A stretch of 64,000 nt of DNA from Halorientalis sp. IM1011 (GCF_001989615.1 NZ_CP019067.1:1054001-1118000), one strand, 5' to 3'. Counted from the first letter of the stretch, positions 1 through 8,228 are shown. Notes: generated by a model not told the origin, from the sequence alone. Numbers and translations are program-made.

Positions 1-60
1 GATAGCCGCGAACCGGCGTAGCGTCGACCGCTTGGACTCGTCCACCCCCTCCTCAGGCAT
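1..60 (-). CDS. N-terminal fragment of a haloarchaeal protein (possible HTH regulator), cut by the window edge
   Basis: Only the first 20 codons lie in the window. They read M-P-E-E-G-V-D-E-S-K-R and then a T-L-R-R-F-A-A segment. A TATA-like AT-rich block at 81-90 on the minus-strand template lies 21-30 bases upstream of the ATG, as expected for a leaderless haloarchaeal transcript. From memory, proteins with this DESKR..TLRRFAA start in haloarchaea continue into a winged-helix region, but that part is outside the window, so the function is a guess. The frame and promoter placement are what support a real gene. Confidence 0.55.
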   Translation of the reverse strand, partial: MPEEGVDESKRSTLRRFAAI

Positions 61-80
61 AGCTGATCGTTGGTAAGACG

Positions 81-90
81 AAGATAAAAC
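81..90 (-). promoter_or_regulatory. TATA-like promoter element for the gene starting at 60
   Basis: On the minus strand this reads GTTTTATCTT, the only AT-rich block in the region, and it is centred about 26 bases upstream of the start codon. That spacing fits a leaderless archaeal promoter. Confidence 0.45.
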
Positions 91-121
91 GGCTTCGACT
101 AGCCATCTTGGCCGATTCGCT

Positions 122-144
122 CACGGACGGCTGCGCCGTCCGTG
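122..144 (-). terminator. Hairpin downstream of the SPFH gene
   Basis: A perfect 10-bp inverted repeat (122-131 with 135-144, 3-base loop) begins 26 bases after the stop codon of the SPFH gene. It probably ends or stabilises that transcript. No strong U-tract follows. Confidence 0.4.
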
Positions 145-169
145 CGCCTCGATTGCGGCGATGGTCCGG

Positions 170-1351
170 TTACTTGCTGTCGGACTCGCCGTCGGTGTCG
201 CTGTCGTCCATGCTCGTTCCGCCGCCACCGCCGGTCTCGAAGTCGTCGTCCATCTCGTCGATGACCTCGTCGGGGTCCTTGATGTCGGCGGGGTTGTCGC
301 CCTGTTTGACGGCCTTGGCCTGTTCCTCCATCGCTTCGACGTCGACCTCGGCCTCCTGGTCGATCTGGCCGAGTATCTCCTCGATGTTGTCGAGACCGAG
401 CATCTCGCGAGTCTCGCTGTCGAACTCAAGGCTGTCGAGGGTGCCCTCGCCGTTGGTCTGGACGTCGCTGCCGGAGAGGTGCTTGCCGTAGCGGCCGACC
501 ATCGACGTCAGTTCCTGGGGCAGGACGAAGGTCGTCGACTCGCCCTGACCGATGTTCTCCAGCGTCTCCATGCCTTTCTCGATGACGGCGCGTTCGCCCA
601 TCGACTCGGCGGATTTCGCGCGCAGCACGGTCGAAATCGCGTCACCCTGGGCTTCGAGGATCTGGCTCTGCTTTTCACCCTGTGCGCGGATGATGTTGGA
701 CTGCTTGTCACCTTCGGCCTTCTCGACGGCGGAGCGGCGTTCACCCTGCGCTTCGAGGATCATCGCACGGCGGCGACGCTCGGCGGAGGTCTGCTGTTCC
801 ATGGCCTGCTGGACGTCCTGGGAGGGGTTGACCTCGCGGACCTCGACGGACTCGACGCGGATCCCCCACTCGTCGGTGGGTTCGTCGAGTTCCTTGCGGA
901 TCTTGGCGTTGATCTCCTGGCGCTTGTTCAGCGTGTCGTCGAGTTCCATGTCGCCCAGCACGGCGCGGAGGGTGGTCTGGGCGAGGTTGGAGACGGCGCG
1001 TTTGTAGTCGTCGACTTCGAGGTAGGCCTTCTTCGCGTCCATCACCTTGATGTAGACGACGGCGTCGGCGGTCACCGGCGAGTTGTCGCGGGTGATCGCT
1101 TCCTGCCGGGGCACGTCCAGCGTCTGGGTCCGCATGTCGAACGTGTGGGTGCGCGAGACGAACGGCGGGACGAAGCTGATCCCGGGTTCGAGCAGTTTGC
1201 GGTACTCGCCGAAGACCGTCAGCGCGCGCTTTTCCGTCGCGTCGACGATCTCGACCATCTGGTAGACCGTGACCACGGCGAGCACCAGCACCAGGATCAG
1301 GACGATGCTGACGGTGCCACTGCCGAGTTGCAGTACTGTCGCGGGGAGCAT
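170..1351 (-). CDS. SPFH/Band 7 (stomatin-like) membrane protein
   Basis: A 393-residue protein with one N-terminal hydrophobic helix (about residues 12-33), then a Band 7/SPFH domain containing the typical VDATEKRALTVFGEY and RTQTLDVPRQE segments. A long Ala/Glu/Gln-rich helical region follows, in which AQGE/AEGDKQS heptad-like stretches recur (about 190-260). An acidic Gly/Asp/Ser tail ends the protein. Stomatin/prohibitin-type proteins oligomerise in membrane microdomains and often pair with NfeD proteins; one lies upstream on the same strand (1925-2512), although 573 bases separate them. The ATG at 1351 is preferred over an upstream in-frame start at 1420, because the upstream residues are not hydrophobic or family-like and a TATA-like CTTTTCT sits near 1372-1382. 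Substrates are unknown. Confidence 0.92.
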   Translation of the reverse strand: MLPATVLQLGSGTVSIVLILVLVLAVVTVYQMVEIVDATEKRALTVFGEYRKLLEPGISFVPPFVSRTHTFDMRTQTLDVPRQEAITRDNSPVTADAVVYIKVMDAKKAYLEVDDYKRAVSNLAQTTLRAVLGDMELDDTLNKRQEINAKIRKELDEPTDEWGIRVESVEVREVNPSQDVQQAMEQQTSAERRRRAMILEAQGERRSAVEKAEGDKQSNIIRAQGEKQSQILEAQGDAISTVLRAKSAESMGERAVIEKGMETLENIGQGESTTFVLPQELTSMVGRYGKHLSGSDVQTNGEGTLDSLEFDSETREMLGLDNIEEILGQIDQEAEVDVEAMEEQAKAVKQGDNPADIKDPDEVIDEMDDDFETGGGGGTSMDDSDTDGESDSK

Positions 1352-1617
1352 TACTTCGACCTTCGGACGAACAACAGAAAAGGGTTCGGTCGGGCCGGAT
1401 TCGGCGGTCCCGTCCGGCAACTACGCGGGACGGGGCGTCTCCGGACGGGGCCAAAAGGGTTCGGTACGGTCGAAGAGTGGTTCCGTGATGGTTGGGTTGG
1501 GGGAGCGAAACCGGACATCGGCGGGCCGACGTGGGGGCCCGTCCGTTCCGTGGACACGGAACCACTGACACCAGTGGTGACCAGCCACGCAGTCGCTGAC
1601 AGCGCACGTGCCGTGAT

Positions 1618-1734
1618 CTACCCTGGCGACCACCTCCCGACGCCGGCGGTGCCGGCGAGCACTCTCGCCGCACGGGAACTGACCGAACGTGCGGCGTGCC
1701 TCCGTTTCCTGTACGCCCGTTTTCGGTTGGACAT
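1618..1734 (-). CDS. Possible very small, highly basic protein (38 aa)
   Basis: This short reading frame encodes a very Arg/Lys-rich N-terminus (MSNRKRAYRKRRHAAR) in a genome whose proteins are otherwise acidic. A TATA-like TTTATTA on the minus strand (1762-1768) is 28-34 bases upstream of the ATG, and a perfect dyad lies further upstream at 1787-1801. The promoter arrangement is the main argument for a real transcript. I do not recognise the family, and the frame could be fortuitous in GC-rich DNA. Another in-frame start further upstream exists but lies before the promoter. Confidence 0.3.
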   Translation of the reverse strand: MSNRKRAYRKRRHAARSVSSRAARVLAGTAGVGRWSPG

Positions 1735-1761
1735 TACATCTACACGTATGTCCGGGGTGGC

Positions 1762-1801
1762 TAATAAAGATTGGGTATAAGGAAGGTAATATCGGATATT
1801 A
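1762..1801 (-). promoter_or_regulatory. TATA-like element and upstream 15-bp dyad
   Basis: A TATA-like heptamer at 1762-1768 is followed upstream (minus-strand sense) by a perfect inverted repeat at 1787-1801, TAATATC-G-GATATTA. The dyad is 53-67 bases upstream of the 38-aa ORF, where an activator might bind. Confidence 0.35.
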
Positions 1802-1924
1802 GTGTTTGGTCGTGTGCAGGATTCCGACGAGGATAGGACAATCGTAAAATTATCTGCTCGATTCGCTCGGGTATCGACGGAACGGTGAGACGGTGCGGGG
1901 GAGAAACTGGGCGTCCGTCCGCGG

Positions 1925-2512
1925 TCAGGCCGTGTCCGGGTCCGCGTCGGGTTCGGCCGTCTCGGTGTCGTGTTTGCGGGCTTCCTCGGCGAGTTCCCGG
2001 TCGATGTCGTCGGAGATGTCATCGATGGCCTCGACGGTGACGACGTTGCCCCCGCCGGGGTCGATGACGATCACTTCGGTGCCCTCTGCGATCACGCCGT
2101 CGACACAGCGGGCCCGGTAGTGGGGATTGAAGCCGCCCTCGTCGAGTTTCACTTCGCCACCGGTCTCGGTGACGCGCTCGGTGACGCGGCCGGTCTTGCC
2201 CCGCAGGTCGTCGGAGGAACTGGTCTGGCCCGATCCCTTCCCGCCGTAGAAGTCGAACTGGCGGTAGCCGTAGAGGGTGATTCCGCCGACGACCAGCACC
2301 AGCGCCGCGAGTACCAGCGGCGCGAAGATGCCGATACTCGTGGGCAAGAGGAGGCCGGCGATGCCGGCGACCAGGAGGGCGACGCCGAGGACGATGAAGT
2401 GGGCTCCGGGGGCCAGCGCCTCGGCGATGACCAGCCCCGCCCCCGCGACCACGAGGAGCAGTGCGAGGTCCGACCCCAGCACCGAGGCCTGTGCGAACAA
2501 CCAGGATACCAT
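1925..2512 (-). CDS. NfeD family membrane protein
   Basis: A 195-residue protein with about four hydrophobic helices in residues 5-90 (including LLLVVAGAGLVIAEALAPG and a second pair around 40-85) and then a soluble NfeD C-terminal OB-fold at about 105-165. That domain has the family pattern G-K-x-G-x-V-T-E, H-Y-R-A-R-C-V and EGTEVIVID. The acidic tail is typical of haloarchaea. NfeD proteins act with SPFH/stomatin partners in membrane organisation, and the SPFH gene downstream on the same strand (170-1351) fits that pairing. The wide gap and its own promoter island argue that the two are not simply co-transcribed. Confidence 0.9.
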   Translation of the reverse strand: MVSWLFAQASVLGSDLALLLVVAGAGLVIAEALAPGAHFIVLGVALLVAGIAGLLLPTSIGIFAPLVLAALVLVVGGITLYGYRQFDFYGGKGSGQTSSSDDLRGKTGRVTERVTETGGEVKLDEGGFNPHYRARCVDGVIAEGTEVIVIDPGGGNVVTVEAIDDISDDIDRELAEEARKHDTETAEPDADPDTA

Positions 2513-2560
2513 ACCCGCGAGTAGGGCCGCCCCGGGGTTAAGCTTCGGGGGTCGGCGGGG

Positions 2561-2800
2561 TCAGATCACGCCCAGCACGACCAGAAAGAGCAGGACGGTA
2601 CACAGTGCTCCGAGCAGGACGAACGCCGTGTTCTCCAGCGACGGCGACCCCGGTTCCAGCGGCTCCTCCAGCACCATCGACCCGGCGACGTTCCCCTCCT
2701 CGCCCTCGCCATCGTCGGCGTCACCCTCGGGGTCGTCCTCGCCGGGGAGGTCCTCGAGTTCGAACTTCCAGCCACCGTCCTCGTCGTCCGCCTCGGACAT
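2561..2800 (-). CDS. Small haloarchaeal single-helix membrane protein
   Basis: A 79-residue protein. The first 50 residues are extremely acidic (runs of Asp/Glu/Gly), followed by one C-terminal transmembrane helix (about 56-78, rich in Leu/Val) that ends at the C-terminus, as in a tail-anchored protein. It resembles small conserved haloarchaeal DUF7312-type proteins, though that name is from memory. It lies 48 bases upstream of the NfeD gene on the same strand and may be co-transcribed. ATG at 2800 is chosen; an upstream in-frame start at 2827 adds nine residues. Confidence 0.7.
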   Translation of the reverse strand: MSEADDEDGGWKFELEDLPGEDDPEGDADDGEGEEGNVAGSMVLEEPLEPGSPSLENTAFVLLGALCTVLLFLVVLGVI

Positions 2801-2867
2801 GCTCGTCACTACTGGCCTCACGACCAAAAGGACACGGTCCGCGTACCGGTCGAAAAAGGCGACTGCC

Positions 2868-4958
2868 CTACTGGACCTTCGACCCCAGCGGCGCGTCGCC
2901 GTGGGTCGTCAGCAGGTCCGCCTCGTCGCCGGCCGCGAGGATCATTCCGTTGGACTCGACGCCGAACAGTTCCGCTTTCTCCATGTTCGCCAGCAGGACA
3001 CACCGCTCGCCGGGGAGTTCGTCGAGGTCGTGGAGTTGCTTGATGCCGGCGACCACCTGTCTGGTCTCGAACCCGATGTCGACCTCCAGGCGCGCGAGGT
3101 CGTCCGCGCCCTCGATGGGCTCGGCCACCTCGATCCGCCCGACGCGCATGTCGAGATCGCCGAAGTCCTCGAAGCCGATCCGCTCGTCGGCCAGCGGTTC
3201 GAGGTCGGCGTCGGCGGCTTCGTCGTCATCGTCGCCGTCCTCGGTGGCTTCCTCGACGCGTTCCTGCAGTTTCTCGTTCAGTTCCTCGATGCGCTCGTCT
3301 TCGATCTTAACGAACAGTTCGTCGGGTTCGCCGAACTCGGCGGGCGGGTCGTCGAGAGCCGCGTCCAGACTCGTCTCGTGGACCGACCCGTCCTCGCCGA
3401 GCTGGTCCCAGAGGTCGGCGGCCTTGCCGGGCATGACCGGCTGCATCAGCACGGCACAGGCCTTCGCCAGCTGGACGCAGTCCCGGATGACCTGGGCGGC
3501 TTCCTCGGGGTCCTCGTCGGTGAGCTTCCAGGGCTCGTTGCGCTGGATGTACTCGTTGCCGAAGTCGGCCAACTGGACGGCGGCCGCGCCCACGTCCCGG
3601 ATCCGGTAGTCGTTGAGCGCGGCCTCGAACTCGTCGATGGCGGTCTCGATCCGCTCGCGCACGTCGTCGCTGACATCGGTCTCGGGCGTGCCGTCGAAGT
3701 TGCGGTGGGCGAAGAGGAGAGATCGGTACGCGAAGTTGCCGAGGTTCCCCACGAGCTCGCCGTTGACCCGCTCGGCGAAGCGGTCCCAGGAGAAGTCCAC
3801 GTCGGTCTCCATCCCGCTCCCGTCGATCATGTAGTAGCGGAACAGGTCGGGGTGGAACCCTTCCTCCAGATACTCGTCGGCCCAGACGGCGCGATTCCGT
3901 GAGGTCGAGAGGGCCTTCCCGTCGATGCCGACGAAGCCGGTCGCCAGGATCGCGCGGGGTTCGTTGTAGCCCGCCCCGCGCAGCATGGCCGGCCAGAAGA
4001 CGGCGTGGTGCTGGATGATGTCCCGGCCGATCACGTGGACGATCTCACCGTTGTCCGCGCCGGTCAACTCGGACTCGTCCTCGACTGTCCAGACGTCTTC
4101 CCAGTCGTATTCGTCTTTCCCCACGCGTTCGGTGTACTGCTTGGTCGAGGAGACGTACTCGATGGGTGCGTCGACCCAGACGTAGAGGACCAGATCTTCG
4201 GCTTCCCCATCTTCGCCCGGATAATCGATCCCCCAGTCCATATCGCGGGTGATACAGAGGTCCTGCAACTCGCCCTCGATCCACTCGCGGGGCTGATTCT
4301 TCGCGTTGTCGGTGCCCTCGACGCGGTCGATGAAGTCCTGCAGGTAGTCCTGGAAGTCCGAGAGGCGCAGGAACTTGTGCTCGCGCTCGCGGTACTCGGC
4401 GGGGTTGCCGGTGAGCGTGGAGACGGGGTCCTCGACCTCGCCGGGTTCGAGGTGGCGCTGACAGCCTTCGTCGCACTCGTCGCCGCGGGCGTGCTCGCCG
4501 CAGTAGGGACAGGTCCCCTCGACGAGGCGGTCGGGAAGCCACTGGTCGGCGTCGGGGTCGTAGGCGACCTGGATCTCCTTCTCGACGACGTGATCGCCGT
4601 CGATCCACGAGCGGACGAACTCCCGGGTCGTCTCGACGTTCGTCTCGTCGTGGGTGTGGCCGTAGTTGTCGAACTCGACGTTGAACTGCGGGAAGGTCTC
4701 GGCGTACTCCTCGTGGTACTCCATCGCGAACTCCTCGGGGGAGACGCCTTCCTCGGCGGCGTTGACGGCGATGGGCGTCCCGTGCATGTCCGAACCGCAG
4801 ACGAAGGCGGTCTGCTGGCCGGTGCGTCGGAGCGCGCGGGCGACCGTGTCGCCGGTGACGTAGCCCCGGAGGTGGCCGACGTGCAGGTCGCCGTTGGCGT
4901 AGGGCAACCCGACCGTCACCACCGCGGGATTGTCGGTGGGAAACTCCTCGTGACTCAT
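2868..4958 (-). CDS. metG: Methionyl-tRNA synthetase with C-terminal tRNA-binding domain
   Basis: A 696-residue class I synthetase that charges tRNA-Met. The HIGH signature is present as HVGH (26-29), the zinc knuckle as four Cys (about 150, 153, 162, 166), and the KMSKS loop as the variant KALSTSR (348-354). The anticodon-binding helical domain follows. From about residue 590 there is an EMAPII/Trbp111-like OB-fold (DFGDLDMRVGRI to the C-terminus), an appended tRNA-binding module that is a separate gene in some archaea. The linker between them (about 560-590) is an acidic Asp/Glu stretch. It is monocistronic or loosely grouped with the small membrane protein downstream. Confidence 0.97.
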   Translation of the reverse strand: MSHEEFPTDNPAVVTVGLPYANGDLHVGHLRGYVTGDTVARALRRTGQQTAFVCGSDMHGTPIAVNAAEEGVSPEEFAMEYHEEYAETFPQFNVEFDNYGHTHDETNVETTREFVRSWIDGDHVVEKEIQVAYDPDADQWLPDRLVEGTCPYCGEHARGDECDEGCQRHLEPGEVEDPVSTLTGNPAEYREREHKFLRLSDFQDYLQDFIDRVEGTDNAKNQPREWIEGELQDLCITRDMDWGIDYPGEDGEAEDLVLYVWVDAPIEYVSSTKQYTERVGKDEYDWEDVWTVEDESELTGADNGEIVHVIGRDIIQHHAVFWPAMLRGAGYNEPRAILATGFVGIDGKALSTSRNRAVWADEYLEEGFHPDLFRYYMIDGSGMETDVDFSWDRFAERVNGELVGNLGNFAYRSLLFAHRNFDGTPETDVSDDVRERIETAIDEFEAALNDYRIRDVGAAAVQLADFGNEYIQRNEPWKLTDEDPEEAAQVIRDCVQLAKACAVLMQPVMPGKAADLWDQLGEDGSVHETSLDAALDDPPAEFGEPDELFVKIEDERIEELNEKLQERVEEATEDGDDDDEAADADLEPLADERIGFEDFGDLDMRVGRIEVAEPIEGADDLARLEVDIGFETRQVVAGIKQLHDLDELPGERCVLLANMEKAELFGVESNGMILAAGDEADLLTTHGDAPLGSKVQ

Positions 4959-5027
4959 GTGTCTACGGTCCCGACAAACGGCCTAAAACCCGCCGGTTCG
5001 CGGGCGCCCGTCGCTGGCCCATCCCGT

Positions 5028-5978
5028 TCAGGACTGTCCGTCGAGGACGCGTTCGTACACGCCGTGGAGTCGTTCGGCCGTCGCGTCGAGGCCGAGGTCG
5101 CGAACGGCCTCGCGCCCGTTCGAGTTTGCCCCGGCTTCCAGTGCGGCGACGAGGCCCTCGACCAGTTCCTCGTCGGTCCCGCCCACCGCCGAGAGGCGGA
5201 CGCCGTCGAGGCGTTCCGGGACGTCCCCCACCGGGGTCGAGACCACGGGGCAGTTACAGGCCAGCGCCTCCTTGACGGTGTTGGGCGACCCCTCCCGCTT
5301 CGAGGTCACGAGGAGGGCGTCGGCGGCGTTCATGTAGGTCGGCATCTCGCTGTGGGGAACGCCCGACGGGATTCGCAGGTCGACCTCGCCGTCGACCCGG
5401 TCGCGGGTGGCCGCCACGATCCGTTCGGCGCGGGGGTAGTTCTTCACGTCACGCGAGGGCGGGTACGGGAAGAGGACGATCGTCGGGTCGTGTGCCCAGC
5501 CCAGTCGATCGCGGGCGCGTTGCTGCGGTTCGGGCTGGAAGAGTGACAGATCCACGCCGTGGGGCACGACGTGGCAGTCCCGGTCCAGTTCGGCCGCCAT
5601 CCGGTCGGACATGACGACGACCTCGTCGACGCGGGCGGCGAAGGGGCGGACGAACCAGCCGGCCGATCCCATGAGATCCGACCCCCACAGCGAGAGCACG
5701 GTCGGCAGGTTCGGCTGGGCGACCGCCGCCGGGGCCGTCAGCCCGTAGTTCGCGTGGAGGAGGTCGTACTGCCCGAACGAGCGCTGGAGAACGCCGGGGA
5801 GAAAACGGAGGTAGTCCGTCACCGACCGGGTTCGGTCGCCGTCCCCGTGGACGGAGTTGGCCTCGTTGTGCCCCGGAACGGCGAGCACGTCGGCCTCGAC
5901 GCCGCGGTCCCGCAACCGATCGACCTGGGTCCGGAAGAACTGCGAGTCGTGGTTCGTGACGATGTTCAACACGCGCAT
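5028..5978 (-). CDS. Glycosyltransferase family 4 (GT-B) protein
   Basis: A 316-residue GT-B fold glycosyltransferase, somewhat short for GT4 (usually 350-400), with a compact N-terminal acceptor domain. The N-terminus (MRVLNIVTNHDSQFF) and the central VVPHGVDLSLF are typical. The C-terminal donor-sugar motif E-G-S-P-N-T-V-K-E-A-L-A (about 231-242) carries the conserved pair of acidic residues. It begins two bases after the ATP-grasp gene ends, so the two form an operon. It most likely acts on a surface glycan or a glycosylated small molecule, but the donor and acceptor cannot be read from sequence. Confidence 0.88.
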   Translation of the reverse strand: MRVLNIVTNHDSQFFRTQVDRLRDRGVEADVLAVPGHNEANSVHGDGDRTRSVTDYLRFLPGVLQRSFGQYDLLHANYGLTAPAAVAQPNLPTVLSLWGSDLMGSAGWFVRPFAARVDEVVVMSDRMAAELDRDCHVVPHGVDLSLFQPEPQQRARDRLGWAHDPTIVLFPYPPSRDVKNYPRAERIVAATRDRVDGEVDLRIPSGVPHSEMPTYMNAADALLVTSKREGSPNTVKEALACNCPVVSTPVGDVPERLDGVRLSAVGGTDEELVEGLVAALEAGANSNGREAVRDLGLDATAERLHGVYERVLDGQS

Positions 5979-5980
5979 GG

Positions 5981-7114
5981 TCAGGTTCGAAGCTGTCGCC
6001 AGAGCCCGCCGAACCCGTAAGCCACCGCCGGCAACGGGTCGTCGACCGAGAGGATGTCCCGCCTGTACCTACGCGCAAGCGTCCGGCAGAACGTCGCCGC
6101 GGCGGCCAGCCGATTCTCGCGCGCCAGCACCTGATAGGCGTCGCCGAACACCCAGTGGGCCCTGACGCCGCGTTCGTAGTCCAGCGCCGGCTCCGGGGAC
6201 TCCCCGCTGGCCATCCGATACAACATCACGGGCACGTTCACACCTGCGGCGATGGTCAGCCGGAGACTGCCCCACAGTCGCGGGTTGATCTCGATGAGGT
6301 GGGGCTCGCCCGTCTCGGCGTCGATCCGATACTCGGCCATGGCGACCCCTTCCCAGTCCAGCGCGGACAGCAGTCGATCCGTCTGCGCGACGAGGGCGGG
6401 GTCGTCCACCGTCTCCCGGAGCGTGCTCGGGCCGCCGTCGGGGTGGTTCGACCGGAGCCGCTGCTGGACCGTCACCCCCTGAAGTTCGCCGTCCGTGTCG
6501 TAGATCGTGTAGACGCCCCGCTCGCCCCCGTTCGGGACGAACGACTGAACGACGACCGGTCCGTGTGCGGCACGCGTCCGCTCGACGGCCGTTTCGAGTT
6601 CCTCGCGGGACTCACAGAGACTGACACCGTTGCGGCTCCGCCCCGTCTGGGGCTTGACGATCACCGGAAATTCGAGCGCCTCTACCGCACCGTCGATACC
6701 GACCTCGTCCGGGCGGACCGTTCGCGGACAGGTGATGCCCGCTTCGGACGCGGCCTGCATCGTCCGGAACTTGTCGTTGCAGACGCGAAACCGATCCGAC
6801 CGGGGGAACGGGACGGTCGCGTACTCCTCGAAGACCTCGCGGTGTTCGACGACCGGGGCGACGGTCTCGCCGCTGATCGGCAACAACAGCTCGTAGTCCC
6901 GATCCGCGAGTTCGGTCGTGAGCGTCGTGACGAACCTCGCGGCGTCCTCGCGTGGATCGGGATACCGCACGAACCGGTCGGTGTAGCAGGAGACTCGTGC
7001 CGGTGAGATGGACGACGAACTCCCCGCGGTCACGGAGACGTCCGCCCGTGCGAGTTCGCGGATCGCGACCAGCCCGTGACGCGTTTCGCCGCTCAACACC
7101 AGTGCTCTCCCCAT
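5981..7114 (-). CDS. ATP-grasp superfamily ligase (carbamoyl-phosphate synthase-like)
   Basis: A 377-residue ATP-grasp enzyme: a PreATP-grasp N-terminal domain (MGRALVLSGETRHGL), then the ATP-grasp core with the nucleotide-binding FPVIVKPQTGRS segment (about 155-166) and the metal-binding HLIEINPRLWGS motif near residue 284. Such enzymes join a carboxylate to an amine or thiol through an acyl phosphate. It is the first gene of an operon with the glycosyltransferase. Related ATP-grasp genes often sit in surface-polysaccharide or peptide-modifying clusters, but here only these two genes remain together. A perfect 16-bp palindrome overlaps the start codon (7113-7128). Substrates are unknown. Confidence 0.88.
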   Translation of the reverse strand: MGRALVLSGETRHGLVAIRELARADVSVTAGSSSSISPARVSCYTDRFVRYPDPREDAARFVTTLTTELADRDYELLLPISGETVAPVVEHREVFEEYATVPFPRSDRFRVCNDKFRTMQAASEAGITCPRTVRPDEVGIDGAVEALEFPVIVKPQTGRSRNGVSLCESREELETAVERTRAAHGPVVVQSFVPNGGERGVYTIYDTDGELQGVTVQQRLRSNHPDGGPSTLRETVDDPALVAQTDRLLSALDWEGVAMAEYRIDAETGEPHLIEINPRLWGSLRLTIAAGVNVPVMLYRMASGESPEPALDYERGVRAHWVFGDAYQVLARENRLAAAATFCRTLARRYRRDILSVDDPLPAVAYGFGGLWRQLRT

Positions 7115-7128
7115 GGCTATATAGCCAT
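7113..7128. promoter_or_regulatory. 16-bp perfect palindrome over the ATP-grasp start codon
   Basis: ATGGCTATATAGCCAT is perfectly self-complementary and includes the first bases of the start codon. A TATA-like TTACTTTT lies about 25-35 bases further upstream, so the palindrome falls at the expected transcription start. On the minus strand it also creates an upstream ATG followed two codons later by TAG. An operator is the simplest reading. Confidence 0.4.
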
Positions 7129-7573
7129 CCGAGATTCGCGAAAAGTAATTCCGTACTTATCGGGTCCGCCTGCACGGAGCGATGTCCCACCGCTCGGTAA
7201 CGCCGGCTTTCGAGTTTTTCCGTGTTCACCGATACCGCCGGAAGCACGCTTGTGACCGGACGCAACGACGATTCCGGAACCCCACTCGGTCAGCGGGAGT
7301 CGCCGGACGAGTGTCCGGACCCCGTCGCTCCGACGGGGAGCGGTTGTTGCCCGTTGGTTCTCCGGTTGTCGATGATACGTACGGTCGCCGGCCGATCGTG
7401 AATACGTACGGTCGCTTCGCAGACGGGAACCTGTCGCTCGATAGCACGTAATCCAGCCCTATCCGCCGATGGCGACGGAGTCCGAGAACGGGTCCGCAGC
7501 GATACGCCTCCCGGTCGATGACTGCTTCCGCCGGCCGAGGACTCGGTATGGCGACGTTCGGGACCTCGCCGAC
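7115..7573. other. 459-bp intergenic region with direct repeats and a hairpin
   Basis: No convincing gene lies here; the short frames present have no family features. The region holds the ATP-grasp promoter and palindrome at one end, a hairpin with an 8-bp perfect stem at 7320-7338, and two exact 14-base direct repeats at 7375-7388 and 7402-7415. Confidence 0.5.
7375..7415. repeat. Two exact 14-bp direct repeats, 27 bp apart
   Basis: ATACGTACGGTCGC occurs at 7375-7388 and again at 7402-7415. Each contains the palindrome TACGTA. The 27-bp period is about two and a half helical turns. It could be a pair of protein-binding sites or the trace of a short duplication. Confidence 0.45.
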
Positions 7574-8158
7574 TCAGGTTCGGACCGTCCACCCCGTATC
7601 GTCCTCTCGGCGGAGAACGGCGTCGAATAGCGTCGCGACGGTCGCCACGGTTTGCTCGTCCTGTGTCGCGGGGTCGAGGTGGGCGTGGACGGTGGCGTCG
7701 ACCGCCAGACACCGGCTGGTGATCGTGTGCAGAAAGCGGAACACGCGGTCGCGATCGGCGTCCCGGAGGAGTTCGGTCAGCGAGTTCAGACAGACCGTGA
7801 TCGGCTCGCCGTCGCCGTCCCAGCGGTCCAGATACCGCGAGACGGCGATGCTCGCCCCCGTGAGGTCGCTGGTCGGCACGTGGGTCGTGTGGACGCCGTC
7901 TGGCGGCTCCCCGTCGGTGCGTGCCTCCGGACAGACGATGGCCATCGACGCCGGCAACGAATCGTGGGCCACCTGCCAGTGGTCGACGATCTGCGTCGGT
8001 CGGCGCGTGTACGACAGCGACAGCACGTGCTGGTCGTCGGGGCTGTCGCTCGATAGCAGATCCACACAGAGGTCGTCGGCCGCCACGTCGGTCGTCGACG
8101 CCAGTACGAGCGCTCGCGGATGATTCTGGACCGACTGGGCTGTGAGCTCCGGTTCCAT
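7574..8158 (-). CDS. Haloarchaeal DUF7504-like protein (degenerate RecA/KaiC-like fold)
   Basis: A 194-residue acidic soluble protein with no signal peptide or membrane helix. It resembles haloarchaeal HTR-like/DUF7504 proteins: a first strand PRALVLAST, an internal LSLSYTRRPTQIVDHW, and a SEL/TELLRDADRDRVFRFLH helix followed by a VDATVHAHLDP strand that recalls the KaiC/RecA core without a Walker A motif. Such proteins occur near sensor kinases, but none is adjacent here. ATG at 8158 is chosen because upstream in-frame residues overlap the next gene and are not family-like. Exact role unknown. Confidence 0.65.
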   Translation of the reverse strand: MEPELTAQSVQNHPRALVLASTTDVAADDLCVDLLSSDSPDDQHVLSLSYTRRPTQIVDHWQVAHDSLPASMAIVCPEARTDGEPPDGVHTTHVPTSDLTGASIAVSRYLDRWDGDGEPITVCLNSLTELLRDADRDRVFRFLHTITSRCLAVDATVHAHLDPATQDEQTVATVATLFDAVLRREDDTGWTVRT

Positions 8159-8228
8159 TCCCCGTTCTGCTAACAAATGTTCGCCAGTCCGTCGAATAGC
8201 TTTCGGTCGTTTCAGCGCGAACCAAATG

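Larger units (their letters stand above)
1352..1924. other. 573-bp intergenic region with an AT-rich island
   Basis: No family-like gene spans this gap. The half near the SPFH start is GC-rich and featureless apart from that gene's promoter. Positions 1730-1870 form an AT-rich island with a 15-bp dyad (1787-1801), a TATA-like element (1762-1768) and a possible 38-residue basic ORF (1618-1734), listed separately. Confidence 0.5.
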
